Positions 9,559-18,636 are shown, counted from the stretch's first letter. The stretch: DNA of 64,000 bases from an uncultured Pelagibacteraceae bacterium (GCA_902572005.1 CACGEC010000002.1:24296-88295), one strand, 5' to 3'. The notes: a model not told the origin generated them from the letters alone. Numbers and translations are program-made.

Positions 9559-10789
9559 CTAAGTTTTTAAGCATTTCAATAGATGATTTTATTCCATCCT
9601 CATGAAATCCGTAACCAAAATAACTACCACAGAACAATAAATTTGCTTTATTTTGAATATTTTTTAAATTTTTTTGATTGTCTAAAGCATTTTGGTCATA
9701 ATAAGGATGAGTAAATTTAATTTTTTTAAAAATTTTTTCCTCAGGAATATCCCTTAAAGGATTAAGGGTTAAAAATATATTTTTTTCACATTCTAAATTT
9801 TGTAAAAGATTTAACCAATAAGAGAGGGAACTTTTATCAAGATTTTTTGGATCAACAAAAGAATTCCAAGAGGACCATGTCTTTTTGTTTTTGGGCATTA
9901 TACTTTCATCAGAGTGTAAAATTGCATTATTTTCCTTATAATTGAAATTTGATAAAATTTTTTTTTCTTGATCTGTTGGTTTGTCAATTAAAGCTAGGGC
10001 TTCATTAGCATGAGTTGCTAAAACAACTTTGTCATAATCAAAAAATTCATTATTACCCCCATAATAAATTTGAACTCCTGATGAAATTCTTTTTATAGAA
10101 TTAATTTCGTAATTCTTATAATACTCCCCACTAATTTTCGGTAAAACTTTGTTAACATATGTTCTGCTTCTTTGAGCTACTGTATACCACTGGGGTCTTT
10201 TGCTGAGCTTGAAAAGACCATGGTTTTGAAAAAATTTTAAAAAAAAATTCATTGGCATTTTTCCTGCCTCGTAAGGTGGCATTGACCAGATAGCTGAAAC
10301 CATAGGTATAATATGATAATTAACAAAACTTTTAGACCATTTATTTTTTTTTAAAAATTCATTTAAAGTAATTTTTTGATCGAGTTCTGAAGTTTTATCG
10401 CATGATTTATAAAATTTAATAATATCAAAAAACATTTTGATAAATTCAAAGTTAAATAAATTTGACTTATTTGCAAATATGCCTGACAGGTCTTTACCAC
10501 AATATTCAAAATTAGTATTTTCAACAGAGACAGAAAATGACATATCACTTTTTTCAATCTCAACATCAATTTCTTTAAAAAAATTAATTAAGTTTGGGTA
10601 TGTTTGAAAATTGAATACAATAAATCCAACATCAACTGGTATCTTTTTGTCATTAATTATAATATCAATTGTATAAGAGTGACCCCCAAAATAGTCCTCC
10701 CTTTCAAAAAGATCTACACTGTGTTTTTTTGATAAATAATATGCTGCGCTTAATCCTGAAATCCCTGATCCAATAACAGCAATTTTCAT
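9551..10789 (-). CDS. FAD-dependent amine-oxidase-like protein (COG2907)
   Basis: A flavoprotein of 412 residues with an N-terminal FAD Rossmann site (AVIGSGISGLSAAYYLSKKH). The later YFGGHSYTI and KVVLATHANEAL segments are typical of the COG2907 family. The C-terminal FCGSYFGYGFHEDGIKSS is the second FAD contact. Homologues in the Rhodobacter sphaeroides singlet-oxygen regulon are tied to unsaturated or furan fatty-acid formation. The ORF track starts with a TTG at 10792; the adjacent ATG at 10789 is preferred. It begins 6 nt after the gcvP stop with no room for a terminator, so it is probably cotranscribed with the glycine-cleavage genes. Confidence 0.85.
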   Translation of the reverse strand: MKIAVIGSGISGLSAAYYLSKKHSVDLFEREDYFGGHSYTIDIIINDKKIPVDVGFIVFNFQTYPNLINFFKEIDVEIEKSDMSFSVSVENTNFEYCGKDLSGIFANKSNLFNFEFIKMFFDIIKFYKSCDKTSELDQKITLNEFLKKNKWSKSFVNYHIIPMVSAIWSMPPYEAGKMPMNFFLKFFQNHGLFKLSKRPQWYTVAQRSRTYVNKVLPKISGEYYKNYEINSIKRISSGVQIYYGGNNEFFDYDKVVLATHANEALALIDKPTDQEKKILSNFNYKENNAILHSDESIMPKNKKTWSSWNSFVDPKNLDKSSLSYWLNLLQNLECEKNIFLTLNPLRDIPEEKIFKKIKFTHPYYDQNALDNQKNLKNIQNKANLLFCGSYFGYGFHEDGIKSSIEMLKNLDD

Positions 10790-10795
10790 CAATAA

Positions 10796-13666
10796 TTATG
10801 CTGCATCTTCTTTAAATTCATCCATACTTGGACAAGTACAAAAAATATTTTTGTCTCCATACACATTGTCTACTCTTGCAACTGGAGGCCAAAATTTGTT
10901 TGCTTTTAAAAATTTTGCTGGATATGCGGCTTGCTCTCTAGAATATTTATGTTCCCATTGATCTGAAGCTAATTCCATATCAGTATGTGGGGCATTTTTG
11001 ATCGGATTATCAACTTTATCAAATTTACCTGACTTAATCATATCTATTTCAGATTTAATACTAATCAAAGTATCACAAAATCTATTCAATTCAGATAAGC
11101 TCTCACTTTCTGTTGGCTCAATCATCATTGTGCCAGCTACAGGCCATGACATAGTTGGAGCATGAAAACCATAATCAATAAGTCTTTTAGCTATGTCTTC
11201 TTCTGTAATTCCTGTTTCACTTTTAATTGATCGAATATCAATTATACATTCATGAGCTACATTACCGTTTGAACCTGTGTATAGAATTGGATAGTGATCT
11301 TTAAGTCTTTTTGCAATGTAATTTGCATTTAATATTGCAACTTGTGTTGCAAGTTTTAATCCTTGAGAGCCCATCATTTTAATATACATCCAAGAAATTG
11401 ATAAAATACTCGAGCTACCCCATGGTGCTGCTGAAACCGCTCCTATTCCTGTCGCAGGCCCACAATCTTTAACAACTGGATGGTTAGGCAAATAAACTTG
11501 TAAATGTCTTTTACATGCAATTGGTCCCATTCCAGGACCTCCTCCGCCATGTGGAATACAAAATGTTTTATGTAAGTTTATATGACAAACATCTGGACCA
11601 AAATTTCCAGGTCTTGCTATACCAACCAGTGCATTTAAATTTGCACCATCCATATAAACTTGACCCCCATGTTTATGAATTAATTCACATATTTCTGTTA
11701 TTTTTTCTTCAAATACACCATGAGTAGATGGATAAGTTACCATTAAAGCTCCAAGATTTTCAGAATGACTTTCTACTTTTTTCTTTAAATCTTCAAAATC
11801 AACATTTCCCTCTTTATCACAATTAACAACTACTACTTTCATCCCAGTCATTTGTGCACTTGCTGGATTAGTTCCATGTGCTGAGCTTGGTATTAAGCAT
11901 ATATTTCTATTCTTGTCCCCTCTATCTAAATGGTATTTTCTTATTACCATTAGTCCTGCATATTCACCTTGAGCACCTGCATTTGGCTGAAGTGAAACTC
12001 CAGAAAAGCCAGTAATTGATCTTAGCCAATTTTTAAGATCTGTGAACAATGCTCTATACCCTTCCATCTGTTCAATAGGCACAAACGGATGGGGCTCAGC
12101 TAATTCTCTCCATGAAATAGGTATCATCTCTGCAGTAGCATTTAATTTCATAGTACATGAGCCAAGAGCAATCATCGTTCTGTTAAGAGCTATATCTTTA
12201 TCCTCTAACTTTTTAAGATATCTAAGCATTTCTGTCTCTGAATGATATGAATTAAAAACAGGATGTTGTAAGTATTTTGAAGTTCTTAATAATTTTTTTG
12301 GTAGATTAGGTAAACTTACCGTTGGGTCTTCTTTTTTGATTGACTCTGCTGCATTAAAAATTTTTAGTAATTGATTTACTCTATAAACATTTTTCTTTTC
12401 ATCAAAAGAAACAGCAAGCATATCTGAATTTACTTTTCTAATATTTACCTTTTGATCCAAAGCATTTTTATAAATTTGATTAGTTTTATCTTTGGTTATA
12501 ACAGTAACAGTATCAAAAAAATGGTCTGAATAAATTTCATATCCTGATTGCTTTAATTTATCCGCAAAGTTTTTAGCCAATTGAGAAACTCTCTCAGCAA
12601 TAGTTCGAATTCCCTCTGGACCGTGATAAATAGCATATGCTGCTGACACTATTGCTAATAAGGCTTGGGCAGTACAAATATTACTTGTTGCTTTGTCTCT
12701 TCTTATATGTTGCTCCCTAGTTTGTAATGATAATCTATATGCTTTGTTTCCATGTCTATCGACAGAAACTCCTACAATTCTTCCCGGCATAGATCTTTTA
12801 AATTCGTCTTTAGTTGCAAAGAAAGCTGCATGAGGCCCACCATAACCCATTGGAATTCCAAATCTTTGAGAACTTCCTACGGCTATATCTGCTCCTAGTT
12901 CCCTTGGTGTTTTTAACTTGGCAAGAGCTAATAAATCACATGCTAAAATTGATTTACCATTTTTTTTATGAATTTTACTTATTGCCTCACTAGGATCTTT
13001 AATATCTCCTAAAGTTCCAGGATACTGTAAAATTCCACAAACTAAGTCTTCTTTTAACTGTTCTAAAACCCTATCCTCATTCCCAACAAGAACTTTTAAA
13101 CCCATTGGTTCTGCTCTAGTTTGTATAACGTCTATTGTTTGTGGATGACAATTTTCCGAAATAAAAACTAAATTACTATCACTTTTATTCAATCTATGAC
13201 TTAAACCCATAGCCTCAGCTGCTGCTGTACCTTCGTCAAGCAAAGATGCATTGGCTATATCCATTCCTGTAAAATCAACAACCATTTGTTGAAAGTTAAG
13301 GAGCATTTCCAATCTTCCTTGTGCTACTTCTGGCTGATAAGGTGTGTAAGAAGTATACCAACCTGGATTTTCTAAAATATTTCTTAGAATTACGTATGGT
13401 GTATAAGTGCCGTAGTAACCCATTCCTATAAAATTTGAATAAATCTGATTTTTTTTTGAAATTGCTTTTAATTTTCTCAATGCCTCATATTCTGAATTAG
13501 ACTCACCAATATTTAATTCATCTTTCAATTGTATCTTTTCTGGAACTGTGCTTTTAATTAAATCATCTAAAGATTTATAATTAAGTTCCTTAAGCATTTT
13601 GTTTTGATCTTCATCTGAAGGCCCAATATGTCTTTTCAAAAAATCTTTTTGAGAATTATGTAACAT
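10796..13666 (-). CDS. gcvP: Glycine dehydrogenase (decarboxylating), P protein
   Basis: The P protein of the glycine cleavage system: PLP-dependent decarboxylation of glycine with transfer of the aminomethyl group to lipoyl-GcvH. Its 956 residues are the fused single-chain form, in which the N-half resembles GcvPA and the C-half GcvPB. The PLP lysine lies in HINLHKTFCIPHGGGGPGMG. Other family blocks such as GMGYYGTYTP and SLLDEGTAAAEAM are intact. It overlaps gcvH by one base (TAATG) and is third in the riboswitch-controlled operon gcvTHP. SAR11 cells are reported to depend on external glycine or serine, which makes this operon central to their C1 supply. Confidence 0.97.
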   Translation of the reverse strand: MLHNSQKDFLKRHIGPSDEDQNKMLKELNYKSLDDLIKSTVPEKIQLKDELNIGESNSEYEALRKLKAISKKNQIYSNFIGMGYYGTYTPYVILRNILENPGWYTSYTPYQPEVAQGRLEMLLNFQQMVVDFTGMDIANASLLDEGTAAAEAMGLSHRLNKSDSNLVFISENCHPQTIDVIQTRAEPMGLKVLVGNEDRVLEQLKEDLVCGILQYPGTLGDIKDPSEAISKIHKKNGKSILACDLLALAKLKTPRELGADIAVGSSQRFGIPMGYGGPHAAFFATKDEFKRSMPGRIVGVSVDRHGNKAYRLSLQTREQHIRRDKATSNICTAQALLAIVSAAYAIYHGPEGIRTIAERVSQLAKNFADKLKQSGYEIYSDHFFDTVTVITKDKTNQIYKNALDQKVNIRKVNSDMLAVSFDEKKNVYRVNQLLKIFNAAESIKKEDPTVSLPNLPKKLLRTSKYLQHPVFNSYHSETEMLRYLKKLEDKDIALNRTMIALGSCTMKLNATAEMIPISWRELAEPHPFVPIEQMEGYRALFTDLKNWLRSITGFSGVSLQPNAGAQGEYAGLMVIRKYHLDRGDKNRNICLIPSSAHGTNPASAQMTGMKVVVVNCDKEGNVDFEDLKKKVESHSENLGALMVTYPSTHGVFEEKITEICELIHKHGGQVYMDGANLNALVGIARPGNFGPDVCHINLHKTFCIPHGGGGPGMGPIACKRHLQVYLPNHPVVKDCGPATGIGAVSAAPWGSSSILSISWMYIKMMGSQGLKLATQVAILNANYIAKRLKDHYPILYTGSNGNVAHECIIDIRSIKSETGITEEDIAKRLIDYGFHAPTMSWPVAGTMMIEPTESESLSELNRFCDTLISIKSEIDMIKSGKFDKVDNPIKNAPHTDMELASDQWEHKYSREQAAYPAKFLKANKFWPPVARVDNVYGDKNIFCTCPSMDEFKEDAA

Positions 13667-14046
13667 TAACTAGCGCTCTCCTTTGCAAATTTATCATATT
13701 CTTCTTTATCCATTAGGCTATCTAATTCAGTTTTGTCTTTCATTTTTAATTTAAAAAACCAGGCAGAACCTTCTGGATCTTCATTTATTTTAGATGGATC
13801 ATCCACAATCGCTTGATTAGTATCTACCACCTCACCACCTACTGGAGTATAAACGTCACTAGCAGCTTTTGTTGACTCTACTACTCCTGCAGTTCCATCT
13901 TTTTCAACATTTGATCCCTTTTCAGGAAGTTCGGCAAAAACTATATCTCCAAGCATCTCTGTTGCATGCTTTGTAATTCCTATCGTCGCTACATCACCAT
14001 CTAAAGTAATCCACTCATGTTCTTTTGAATATTTTACACTGCTCAT
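13666..14046 (-). CDS. gcvH: Glycine cleavage system H protein
   Basis: A 126-residue lipoyl carrier that shuttles the aminomethyl group between GcvP, GcvT and the dihydrolipoyl dehydrogenase. The lipoylation lysine is in [18 protein letters not shown]. The N-terminal [13 protein letters not shown] and the C-terminal WFFKLKM are typical. It overlaps both gcvT upstream and gcvP downstream by one base each (TAATG junctions), so the three are translationally coupled. The lipoamide dehydrogenase (L protein) is not in this window. Confidence 0.97.
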   Translation of the reverse strand: MSSVKYSKEHEWITLDGDVATIGITKHATEMLGDIVFAELPEKGSNVEKDGTAGVVESTKAASDVYTPVGGEVVDTNQAIVDDPSKINEDPEGSAWFFKLKMKDKTELDSLMDKEEYDKFAKESAS

Positions 14047-15149
14047 TAATTTGCTCCTTTCACATAGCTTTTTTTATAAAATGGTAATCCACAAACATTT
14101 GCTGGATGTTTTTTTCCTCTTACCTCTAGAAAGACTTTTGTATCTTTTTTTGAAAATTCATTTTCTATATATCCCATTGCAACAGGACCATTCACACTTG
14201 GGCCAAATGTTCCGCTTGTAATCTCGCCGATATGTAAATCTGACTGATTAAATATTTTTGTTTTCTCCCTTGCAATTACTCTTCCTTCGGGTTTAATGCC
14301 AACTCTTATTTTGTTAACGCCATCAGCTAATTGTTTAATAATTACATCTGATCCAATAAAATTTCCTTTTAAAATTCTCTCTTTGGAAATAGCCCATTTC
14401 AAATTTGCCTCTACTGGAGTTTTATCTTTACCTAGTTCATGTCCATAAAGACAAAGTCCTGCCTCTAACCTCAAGGTATCTCTTGCACCAAGTCCTATCA
14501 ACTTGGCTCCCTTTTCGATCAAATCTTTAGTAAATTTTACTGCTAGATCATTGCTAATAGATACTTCAAATCCGTCTTCTCCTGTATATCCTGAGCGTGT
14601 GATATAAATTTTTTGTTCTTTAAATACAAACCAATTGCCGGTCATAAAATTAAGATTTTGAACACCATTAATGATATTATTTAAAATCTGAGCTGATTTT
14701 GGTCCTTGAATAGCAATTAATGATCTTTTGTCATCTAAGATCATCTTATATTTGTCATTTAATAACTGACTTAAGATTGTAAAGTCATTGTCTTTACAAG
14801 CAGCATTAAGGATAATTAAAAAACCTTTTTCAATTTTAGTAATGATTAAATCATCATAAATACCAGCATCTTTATTCATCAAAAAGCTATATTTTGAATG
14901 ATTTAATTTCAAATTTTTTAAATCTAATGGAAATATCTTTTCAAGATCATTAGTTAAATCTTCATCGCCATAAATAAATAGTTGACCCATATGAGAAACA
15001 TCAAAAATTCCAGAATGACTTCTTGTAAATTTATGTTCTTCAACAATTCCTTCAGAATATTGAATTGGCATTTGATAGCCTGCAAATTCTACAAATTTCG
15101 CCTTACTATCTTGATGTAGTTGGTATAGTGATGTTTTTTTTGTATCCAT
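14046..15149 (-). CDS. gcvT: Glycine cleavage system T protein (aminomethyltransferase)
   Basis: The folate-dependent T protein, which releases ammonia from aminomethyl-lipoyl-GcvH and makes 5,10-methylene-THF. At 367 residues it has the usual length, with family motifs [43 protein letters not shown]-like [14 protein letters not shown], and the C-terminal [16 protein letters not shown]. The ATG at 15149 is confirmed by the leader: AAGAG sits just upstream, and the segment AGAGTTAATATG that covers it is fully complementary to the riboswitch linker. It is first in gcvTHP and directly under glycine riboswitch control. Confidence 0.97.
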   Translation of the reverse strand: MDTKKTSLYQLHQDSKAKFVEFAGYQMPIQYSEGIVEEHKFTRSHSGIFDVSHMGQLFIYGDEDLTNDLEKIFPLDLKNLKLNHSKYSFLMNKDAGIYDDLIITKIEKGFLIILNAACKDNDFTILSQLLNDKYKMILDDKRSLIAIQGPKSAQILNNIINGVQNLNFMTGNWFVFKEQKIYITRSGYTGEDGFEVSISNDLAVKFTKDLIEKGAKLIGLGARDTLRLEAGLCLYGHELGKDKTPVEANLKWAISKERILKGNFIGSDVIIKQLADGVNKIRVGIKPEGRVIAREKTKIFNQSDLHIGEITSGTFGPSVNGPVAMGYIENEFSKKDTKVFLEVRGKKHPANVCGLPFYKKSYVKGAN

Positions 15150-15233
15150 ATTAACTCTTTTTACCCATCTGTATATTTGCCTGAGAGTTTTGCTCCTTCG
15201 GCGAGAATTTAATCTCTTTCCAGAGTTAATATG
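15147..15233 (-). promoter_or_regulatory. Riboswitch expression platform: 12-bp anti-RBS pairing
   Basis: The 12 nt at 15147-15158, which in the RNA read AGAGUUAAUAUG and hold the Shine-Dalgarno and the gcvT AUG, are the perfect reverse complement of 15222-15233 (CAUAUUAACUCU) in the linker between the two glycine aptamers. The AUAUU within that linker can also pair with AAUAU just after the GGCAAA end of aptamer 2, which would be P1 of that aptamer. The two pairings exclude each other. The reading is that glycine binding stabilises P1 and frees the start site, a translational ON-switch. The pairing is seen directly; the mechanism is inferred. Confidence 0.75.
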
Positions 15234-15308
15234 CTACGGTCCTTTTTGCCTGAGAGATTCCTGGGTGGTTGCTCCTTCGGCGCTACGATATTCTGTAGTC
15301 TCTCCCGT
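15168..15308 (-). ncRNA. Tandem glycine riboswitch
   Basis: Two glycine aptamers in tandem on the minus strand, just upstream of gcvT. Each carries the conserved core CGCCGAAGGAGCAA and the 3' element CUCUCAGGCAAA. Aptamer 1 spans about 15242-15308 and aptamer 2 about 15168-15229, joined by a short linker. On the plus strand the same elements read TTTGCCTGAGAG (15176-15187 and 15245-15256) and GCTCCTTCGGCG. A glycine-activated riboswitch before gcvT has been described in SAR11. Here it controls gcvTHP and, by readthrough, probably the following lipid genes. Confidence 0.96.
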
Positions 15309-15314
15309 AAACCA

Positions 15315-15343
15315 ATAATCTTACAAGTGAGTACGAATGTCAA
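15315..15343 (-). promoter_or_regulatory. Sigma-70 type promoter of the gcv operon
   Basis: On the minus strand a perfect -35 TTGACA (15338-15343) is followed after 17 nt by GATTAT (15315-15320; four of six matches to TATAAT). Transcription would start near 15308, immediately at the 5' edge of glycine aptamer 1, as expected for a riboswitch leader. The -35 overlaps the last codons of the upstream DMT transporter gene. Confidence 0.65.
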
Positions 15344-16218
15344 TGAGAAACGCTTTTTTTATTCTTAACTAAAAGTGAATAAAACTGCAATAAAACAGCA
15401 AATAAAATAATTGCACCTCCTATTAATCCAAATAAAGAAGGTCTTTCACTTACAAATAAAAATGCCCAAATAGGACCTAATACAGATTCGGATAACATTA
15501 TTATTCCAACCATTGCAGAAGGTGTAGTTCTTGCTCCTATGGTTATAAAAATAAAACCAAAACCAACTTGAAAAAATCCCGCTAAAAAACCCAAAAAAAT
15601 ATCATTAGGTGAAATCATAATTTTAGAAGAGAGTAAAAAACCAATTAAACAAGAACTTATTCCTGCAACAAATTGTGCTGGAACCATATCTACTGTGGGA
15701 TATTTTCTTACTATCATAATCAAAACAGCAAAGGTTATTGGCATTGTGAAAGCAGCAAGATTTCCAGACAATTCACCAGGCGTTAATGAGTTTCCAACCA
15801 TTAAAATAACACCACTCATTGCTAAGATAATTGAAGTCAAAGTAAGTGCACTGATTTTTTCTTTAAGAAAGAAGTATCCAAATATAGCTAAAAACAATAT
15901 TTGAAGTGAAATAATAAAATTAGTATTAGCTACTGTTGTATTATACATGGCAAAAACATACCCACAAAAACCAAAAGATAAAACTATTCCACCAAAAAAT
16001 CCTGGTAAGCCTGACTCATAAAATGATTTGAAAGTTTCTTTTTTATAACTGATTATTAAAAAAGCCAAAACTGTTAAAGAAAAAAATAACGATCTCCAAA
16101 ATAAAATTTGCCATAAAGTTGCTCCTTCAAAAGATTTAACAATTAACCCCCCAAAACTTAAACTAAGAGCGCCTAAAAAAATCAATAAAGGACCAGGTAG
16201 ATTTCTTATTATATTCAT
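15340..16218 (-). CDS. DMT superfamily transporter (EamA)
   Basis: A 292-residue membrane protein with about ten hydrophobic helices arranged as two EamA repeats. It starts FLGALSLSFGGLIVKSFEGA, and the second repeat contains VGIIMLSESVLGPIWAFLF with the family's conserved acidic residue and proline. Members move amino acids, nucleobases or other metabolites, and direction and substrate cannot be read from sequence. It overlaps pxpC by one base, so it belongs to the pxpB-pxpC operon. Transport of 5-oxoproline or a related compound is a reasonable guess from context. Confidence 0.82.
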   Translation of the reverse strand: MNIIRNLPGPLLIFLGALSLSFGGLIVKSFEGATLWQILFWRSLFFSLTVLAFLIISYKKETFKSFYESGLPGFFGGIVLSFGFCGYVFAMYNTTVANTNFIISLQILFLAIFGYFFLKEKISALTLTSIILAMSGVILMVGNSLTPGELSGNLAAFTMPITFAVLIMIVRKYPTVDMVPAQFVAGISSCLIGFLLSSKIMISPNDIFLGFLAGFFQVGFGFIFITIGARTTPSAMVGIIMLSESVLGPIWAFLFVSERPSLFGLIGGAIILFAVLLQFYSLLVKNKKSVSH

Positions 16219-17159
16219 TATATTTGTGAAATTAAATTTTGTGTTTCCATTTCATACAACTTAAATAAGGTTTCTGCATCAGATAAATTAATTTCTTGAA
16301 ATTTTATTTTTGAACCTGGCGATAATTGAACCAATCTGTCGTAATCAGCACTTATCACCACTCCAATTTTAGGATAACCTCCTATTGTACCATGGTCTGA
16401 TAACATTATTATAGGATTTCCATCTGCAGGTACTTGAATAACACCTTTTATTAATCCCTCCGACCTAATATTTGTATTAACTACATTTTCAATTTTTGGT
16501 CCCTCTAACCTCATACCCATGCGATCAGTCAATTTTGAAACTGTAAATTCTTTTTCAAAAAAAATTTTTTTACCCTGGTCTGAGAAATAATCAAAATTAG
16601 TACCCTTAATTACTCTTATTTTTTCAATTTTTGAATTAATATAATTCATTTTTTTTCCTATTCGATTTGAATTTATTTTTTTAATTTCAAATCTCTGTTT
16701 AGATTTAAATTTTTCTCCATTATTCGAACCGATCATAGCTTTAGTATTTGTAGAGCAGCTTCCCCATTGAAATTTTAAATCGAACTCTCCGTTAATTGCT
16801 AAATATCCATAAACTGACTTATTTGTGGAAATGATATCTATTTCATCTCCATCTTTAATCGAATAATTTTCATAACAATTGCCTTGGATTTCTTTGTCCC
16901 CTTTAATGATTTTAAAAATAACATCACCTGTGATAACAAAATTAATTTCATCACCTATATATTTTATTAATGGGCCTTGATAAGCAAACTCTATCACCGG
17001 AAAATGAGGTTTATTACCGGCAATACTATTGGCTAACCGAAAATTTCTTTGATCCATTGCGCCACTAAACGGAACACCTATGTGATAAAGGTTTTTTCTA
17101 CCATTGTCTTGAAATGTTGTGTTTATTCCAGCTCTTAAGATTTCAAAATAATTACTCAT
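16218..17159 (-). CDS. pxpC: 5-oxoprolinase subunit C (biotin-dependent carboxyltransferase-like)
   Basis: A 313-residue KipA/AHS2-domain protein. It is recognised from FEILRAGINTTFQDNGRKNLYHIGVPFSGAMDQ at the N-terminus, the DRMGMRLEGP block and SDHGTIGGYPKIGVV near the end. With PxpA and PxpB it forms the bacterial ATP-dependent 5-oxoprolinase, which opens pyroglutamate to glutamate. It overlaps pxpB by 8 nt and the DMT gene by 1 nt. An older name for the family is allophanate hydrolase subunit 2, but urea amidolyase partners are absent and pxpA is adjacent. Confidence 0.88.
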   Translation of the reverse strand: MSNYFEILRAGINTTFQDNGRKNLYHIGVPFSGAMDQRNFRLANSIAGNKPHFPVIEFAYQGPLIKYIGDEINFVITGDVIFKIIKGDKEIQGNCYENYSIKDGDEIDIISTNKSVYGYLAINGEFDLKFQWGSCSTNTKAMIGSNNGEKFKSKQRFEIKKINSNRIGKKMNYINSKIEKIRVIKGTNFDYFSDQGKKIFFEKEFTVSKLTDRMGMRLEGPKIENVVNTNIRSEGLIKGVIQVPADGNPIIMLSDHGTIGGYPKIGVVISADYDRLVQLSPGSKIKFQEINLSDAETLFKLYEMETQNLISQI

Positions 17160-17826
17160 TAAAATTACCGTATTCTTCTAAGGAGATTTTTTTAAATTTT
17201 ATAGTATCCCCAGGATTTATTAAATTTGGGCTTTTCTCCTTTGAGCTATCAAAAATTTTTAAAGGTGTATTACCTATTATATTCCAGCCTCCTGGACTTT
17301 CATAAGTATAGATATTTGCAAATTGCTCCGTTAAACCAACTGAACCTTTTGGAACTTTTACTCTTGGTGTATCAAGACGATTTAACCTTAAGTTTTTTTC
17401 AAGATCCCCTAAAAAAGGCATACCAGCGATAAAGCCTGTCATGTAACAAAAATATTCTTTCTCAAAAAAACTCTCATAAATTTTTTCTCTTTTCAAAAAA
17501 AGTTTAGATTCGAGTCTTTTTATGTCTAAAGCGAAAGTATCCTCACAACAAATTGGTATCTCAATTTTTTTAACAAAATTTTCATTAATTTCATTTACAT
17601 TTTCATTTTCAATTAACTTTTTTATTCCTTTAAAATTAATTTTGTTTAAATCAAACGAGACGATCAATTTATTATATGACGGGGTAAGATTTATAATACC
17701 TTCAATATTTCGCCCCTTAAGACTTCTAAAATATTTGATAACTTGAGAATTGATATCTTTATTAACCTCGTCCCCAAAATCACAATATAAAGCTGTGTCA
17801 CCAAGATTTGATATATTTTTTATCAT
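17152..17826 (-). CDS. pxpB: 5-oxoprolinase subunit B (KipI/AHS1 domain)
   Basis: A 224-residue AHS1/KipI-domain protein, partner of PxpC. The block CYMTGFIAGMPFLGDLE, followed by PRVKVPKGSVGLTEQFANIYTYESPGGWNIIG, is the family signature. Bacillus KipI is also known as a kinase inhibitor, but with pxpA and pxpC at hand the 5-oxoprolinase role is the better call. It begins at 17826, 28 nt from the divergent pxpA start, so the promoters of both transcripts must be within or overlap coding sequence. Confidence 0.88.
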   Translation of the reverse strand: MIKNISNLGDTALYCDFGDEVNKDINSQVIKYFRSLKGRNIEGIINLTPSYNKLIVSFDLNKINFKGIKKLIENENVNEINENFVKKIEIPICCEDTFALDIKRLESKLFLKREKIYESFFEKEYFCYMTGFIAGMPFLGDLEKNLRLNRLDTPRVKVPKGSVGLTEQFANIYTYESPGGWNIIGNTPLKIFDSSKEKSPNLINPGDTIKFKKISLEEYGNFNE

Positions 17827-17854
17827 GACATGTTATACTTCAACTATTATTACT

Positions 17855-18628
17855 ATGGAAATTAATATCAATTGTGATTTAGGTGAAAAATCGAAACATC
17901 ATTCAAATAAGTATGATCCAGATTTACTTGAAATAGTAAATTCTGCAAATATTGCATGTGGATATCATGCTGGTGATACTGAAACAATGAATCAAGTAAT
18001 TGAAATCTCAAAAAAAAATGGTGTAAGTTTGGGTGCACATCCATCATTTAATGATCCTGAAAATTTTGGAAGAGAGAGAATGAATTTACCCCCAGAAGAA
18101 ATAAGAAAACTTATAATTGATCAATACGAAATTCTTCAGGATATAGCTTCAAATCATGGAGATAAAGTCTCGCATATTAAACCTCATGGAGCTTTAAATA
18201 ATATGGCTTGTGAAAATTTAGATCTTTCAATTACTTTAGCTAAAACAATTAAAGAAATAGATAAAGATTTAATTTATCTTGTTCCAACAGGTTCTAAAAT
18301 GGAAGAGGCTGCAAGAAAACTTGATATGAAAATCGCATGCGAAATATTTGCAGATCGAAATTATGAAGATGATGGAAATCTGGTTTCTCGTAAAAAACCT
18401 CACGCCTTAATTACAAATCCGGAAGAGGCCAAAAAACATGTTTTAAATATGGTAAAAAATCAGGCCCTTAATTGTCACAGTGGAAAACAGATACCTTGCG
18501 AAATTGACTCAATATGTATACATGGCGATAATATAAGTGCATTAGAGACTGCTAAAGAAATTAAAAAAAATTTAACTGATAACAGCTTAACTCTACTTGC
18601 ATTAAATAAGATGAAAAAGTTTTTATAA
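17855..18628 (+). CDS. pxpA: 5-oxoprolinase subunit A (LamB/YcsF family)
   Basis: The LamB/YcsF-family subunit of 5-oxoprolinase, 257 residues with the corrected start. The ORF track extends to 17750, antisense through pxpB. The conserved family N-terminus is MEININCDLGE, so the ATG at 17855 is the real start. Further motifs are NIACGYHAGD, GAHPSFNDPENFGR, HIKPHGALNN and CIHGDN near the end. It lies divergent from pxpBC, whereas many genomes have pxpA in the same operon. The TPR gene follows after 8 nt. Confidence 0.93.
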   Translation: MEININCDLGEKSKHHSNKYDPDLLEIVNSANIACGYHAGDTETMNQVIEISKKNGVSLGAHPSFNDPENFGRERMNLPPEEIRKLIIDQYEILQDIASNHGDKVSHIKPHGALNNMACENLDLSITLAKTIKEIDKDLIYLVPTGSKMEEAARKLDMKIACEIFADRNYEDDGNLVSRKKPHALITNPEEAKKHVLNMVKNQALNCHSGKQIPCEIDSICIHGDNISALETAKEIKKNLTDNSLTLLALNKMKKFL

Positions 18629-18636
18629 ATATAACA

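Noticed and set aside
17750-17854. N-terminal extension of pxpA
   Set aside because: The added 35 residues are antisense to pxpB, and the conserved family start is MEININCDLGE at 17855.
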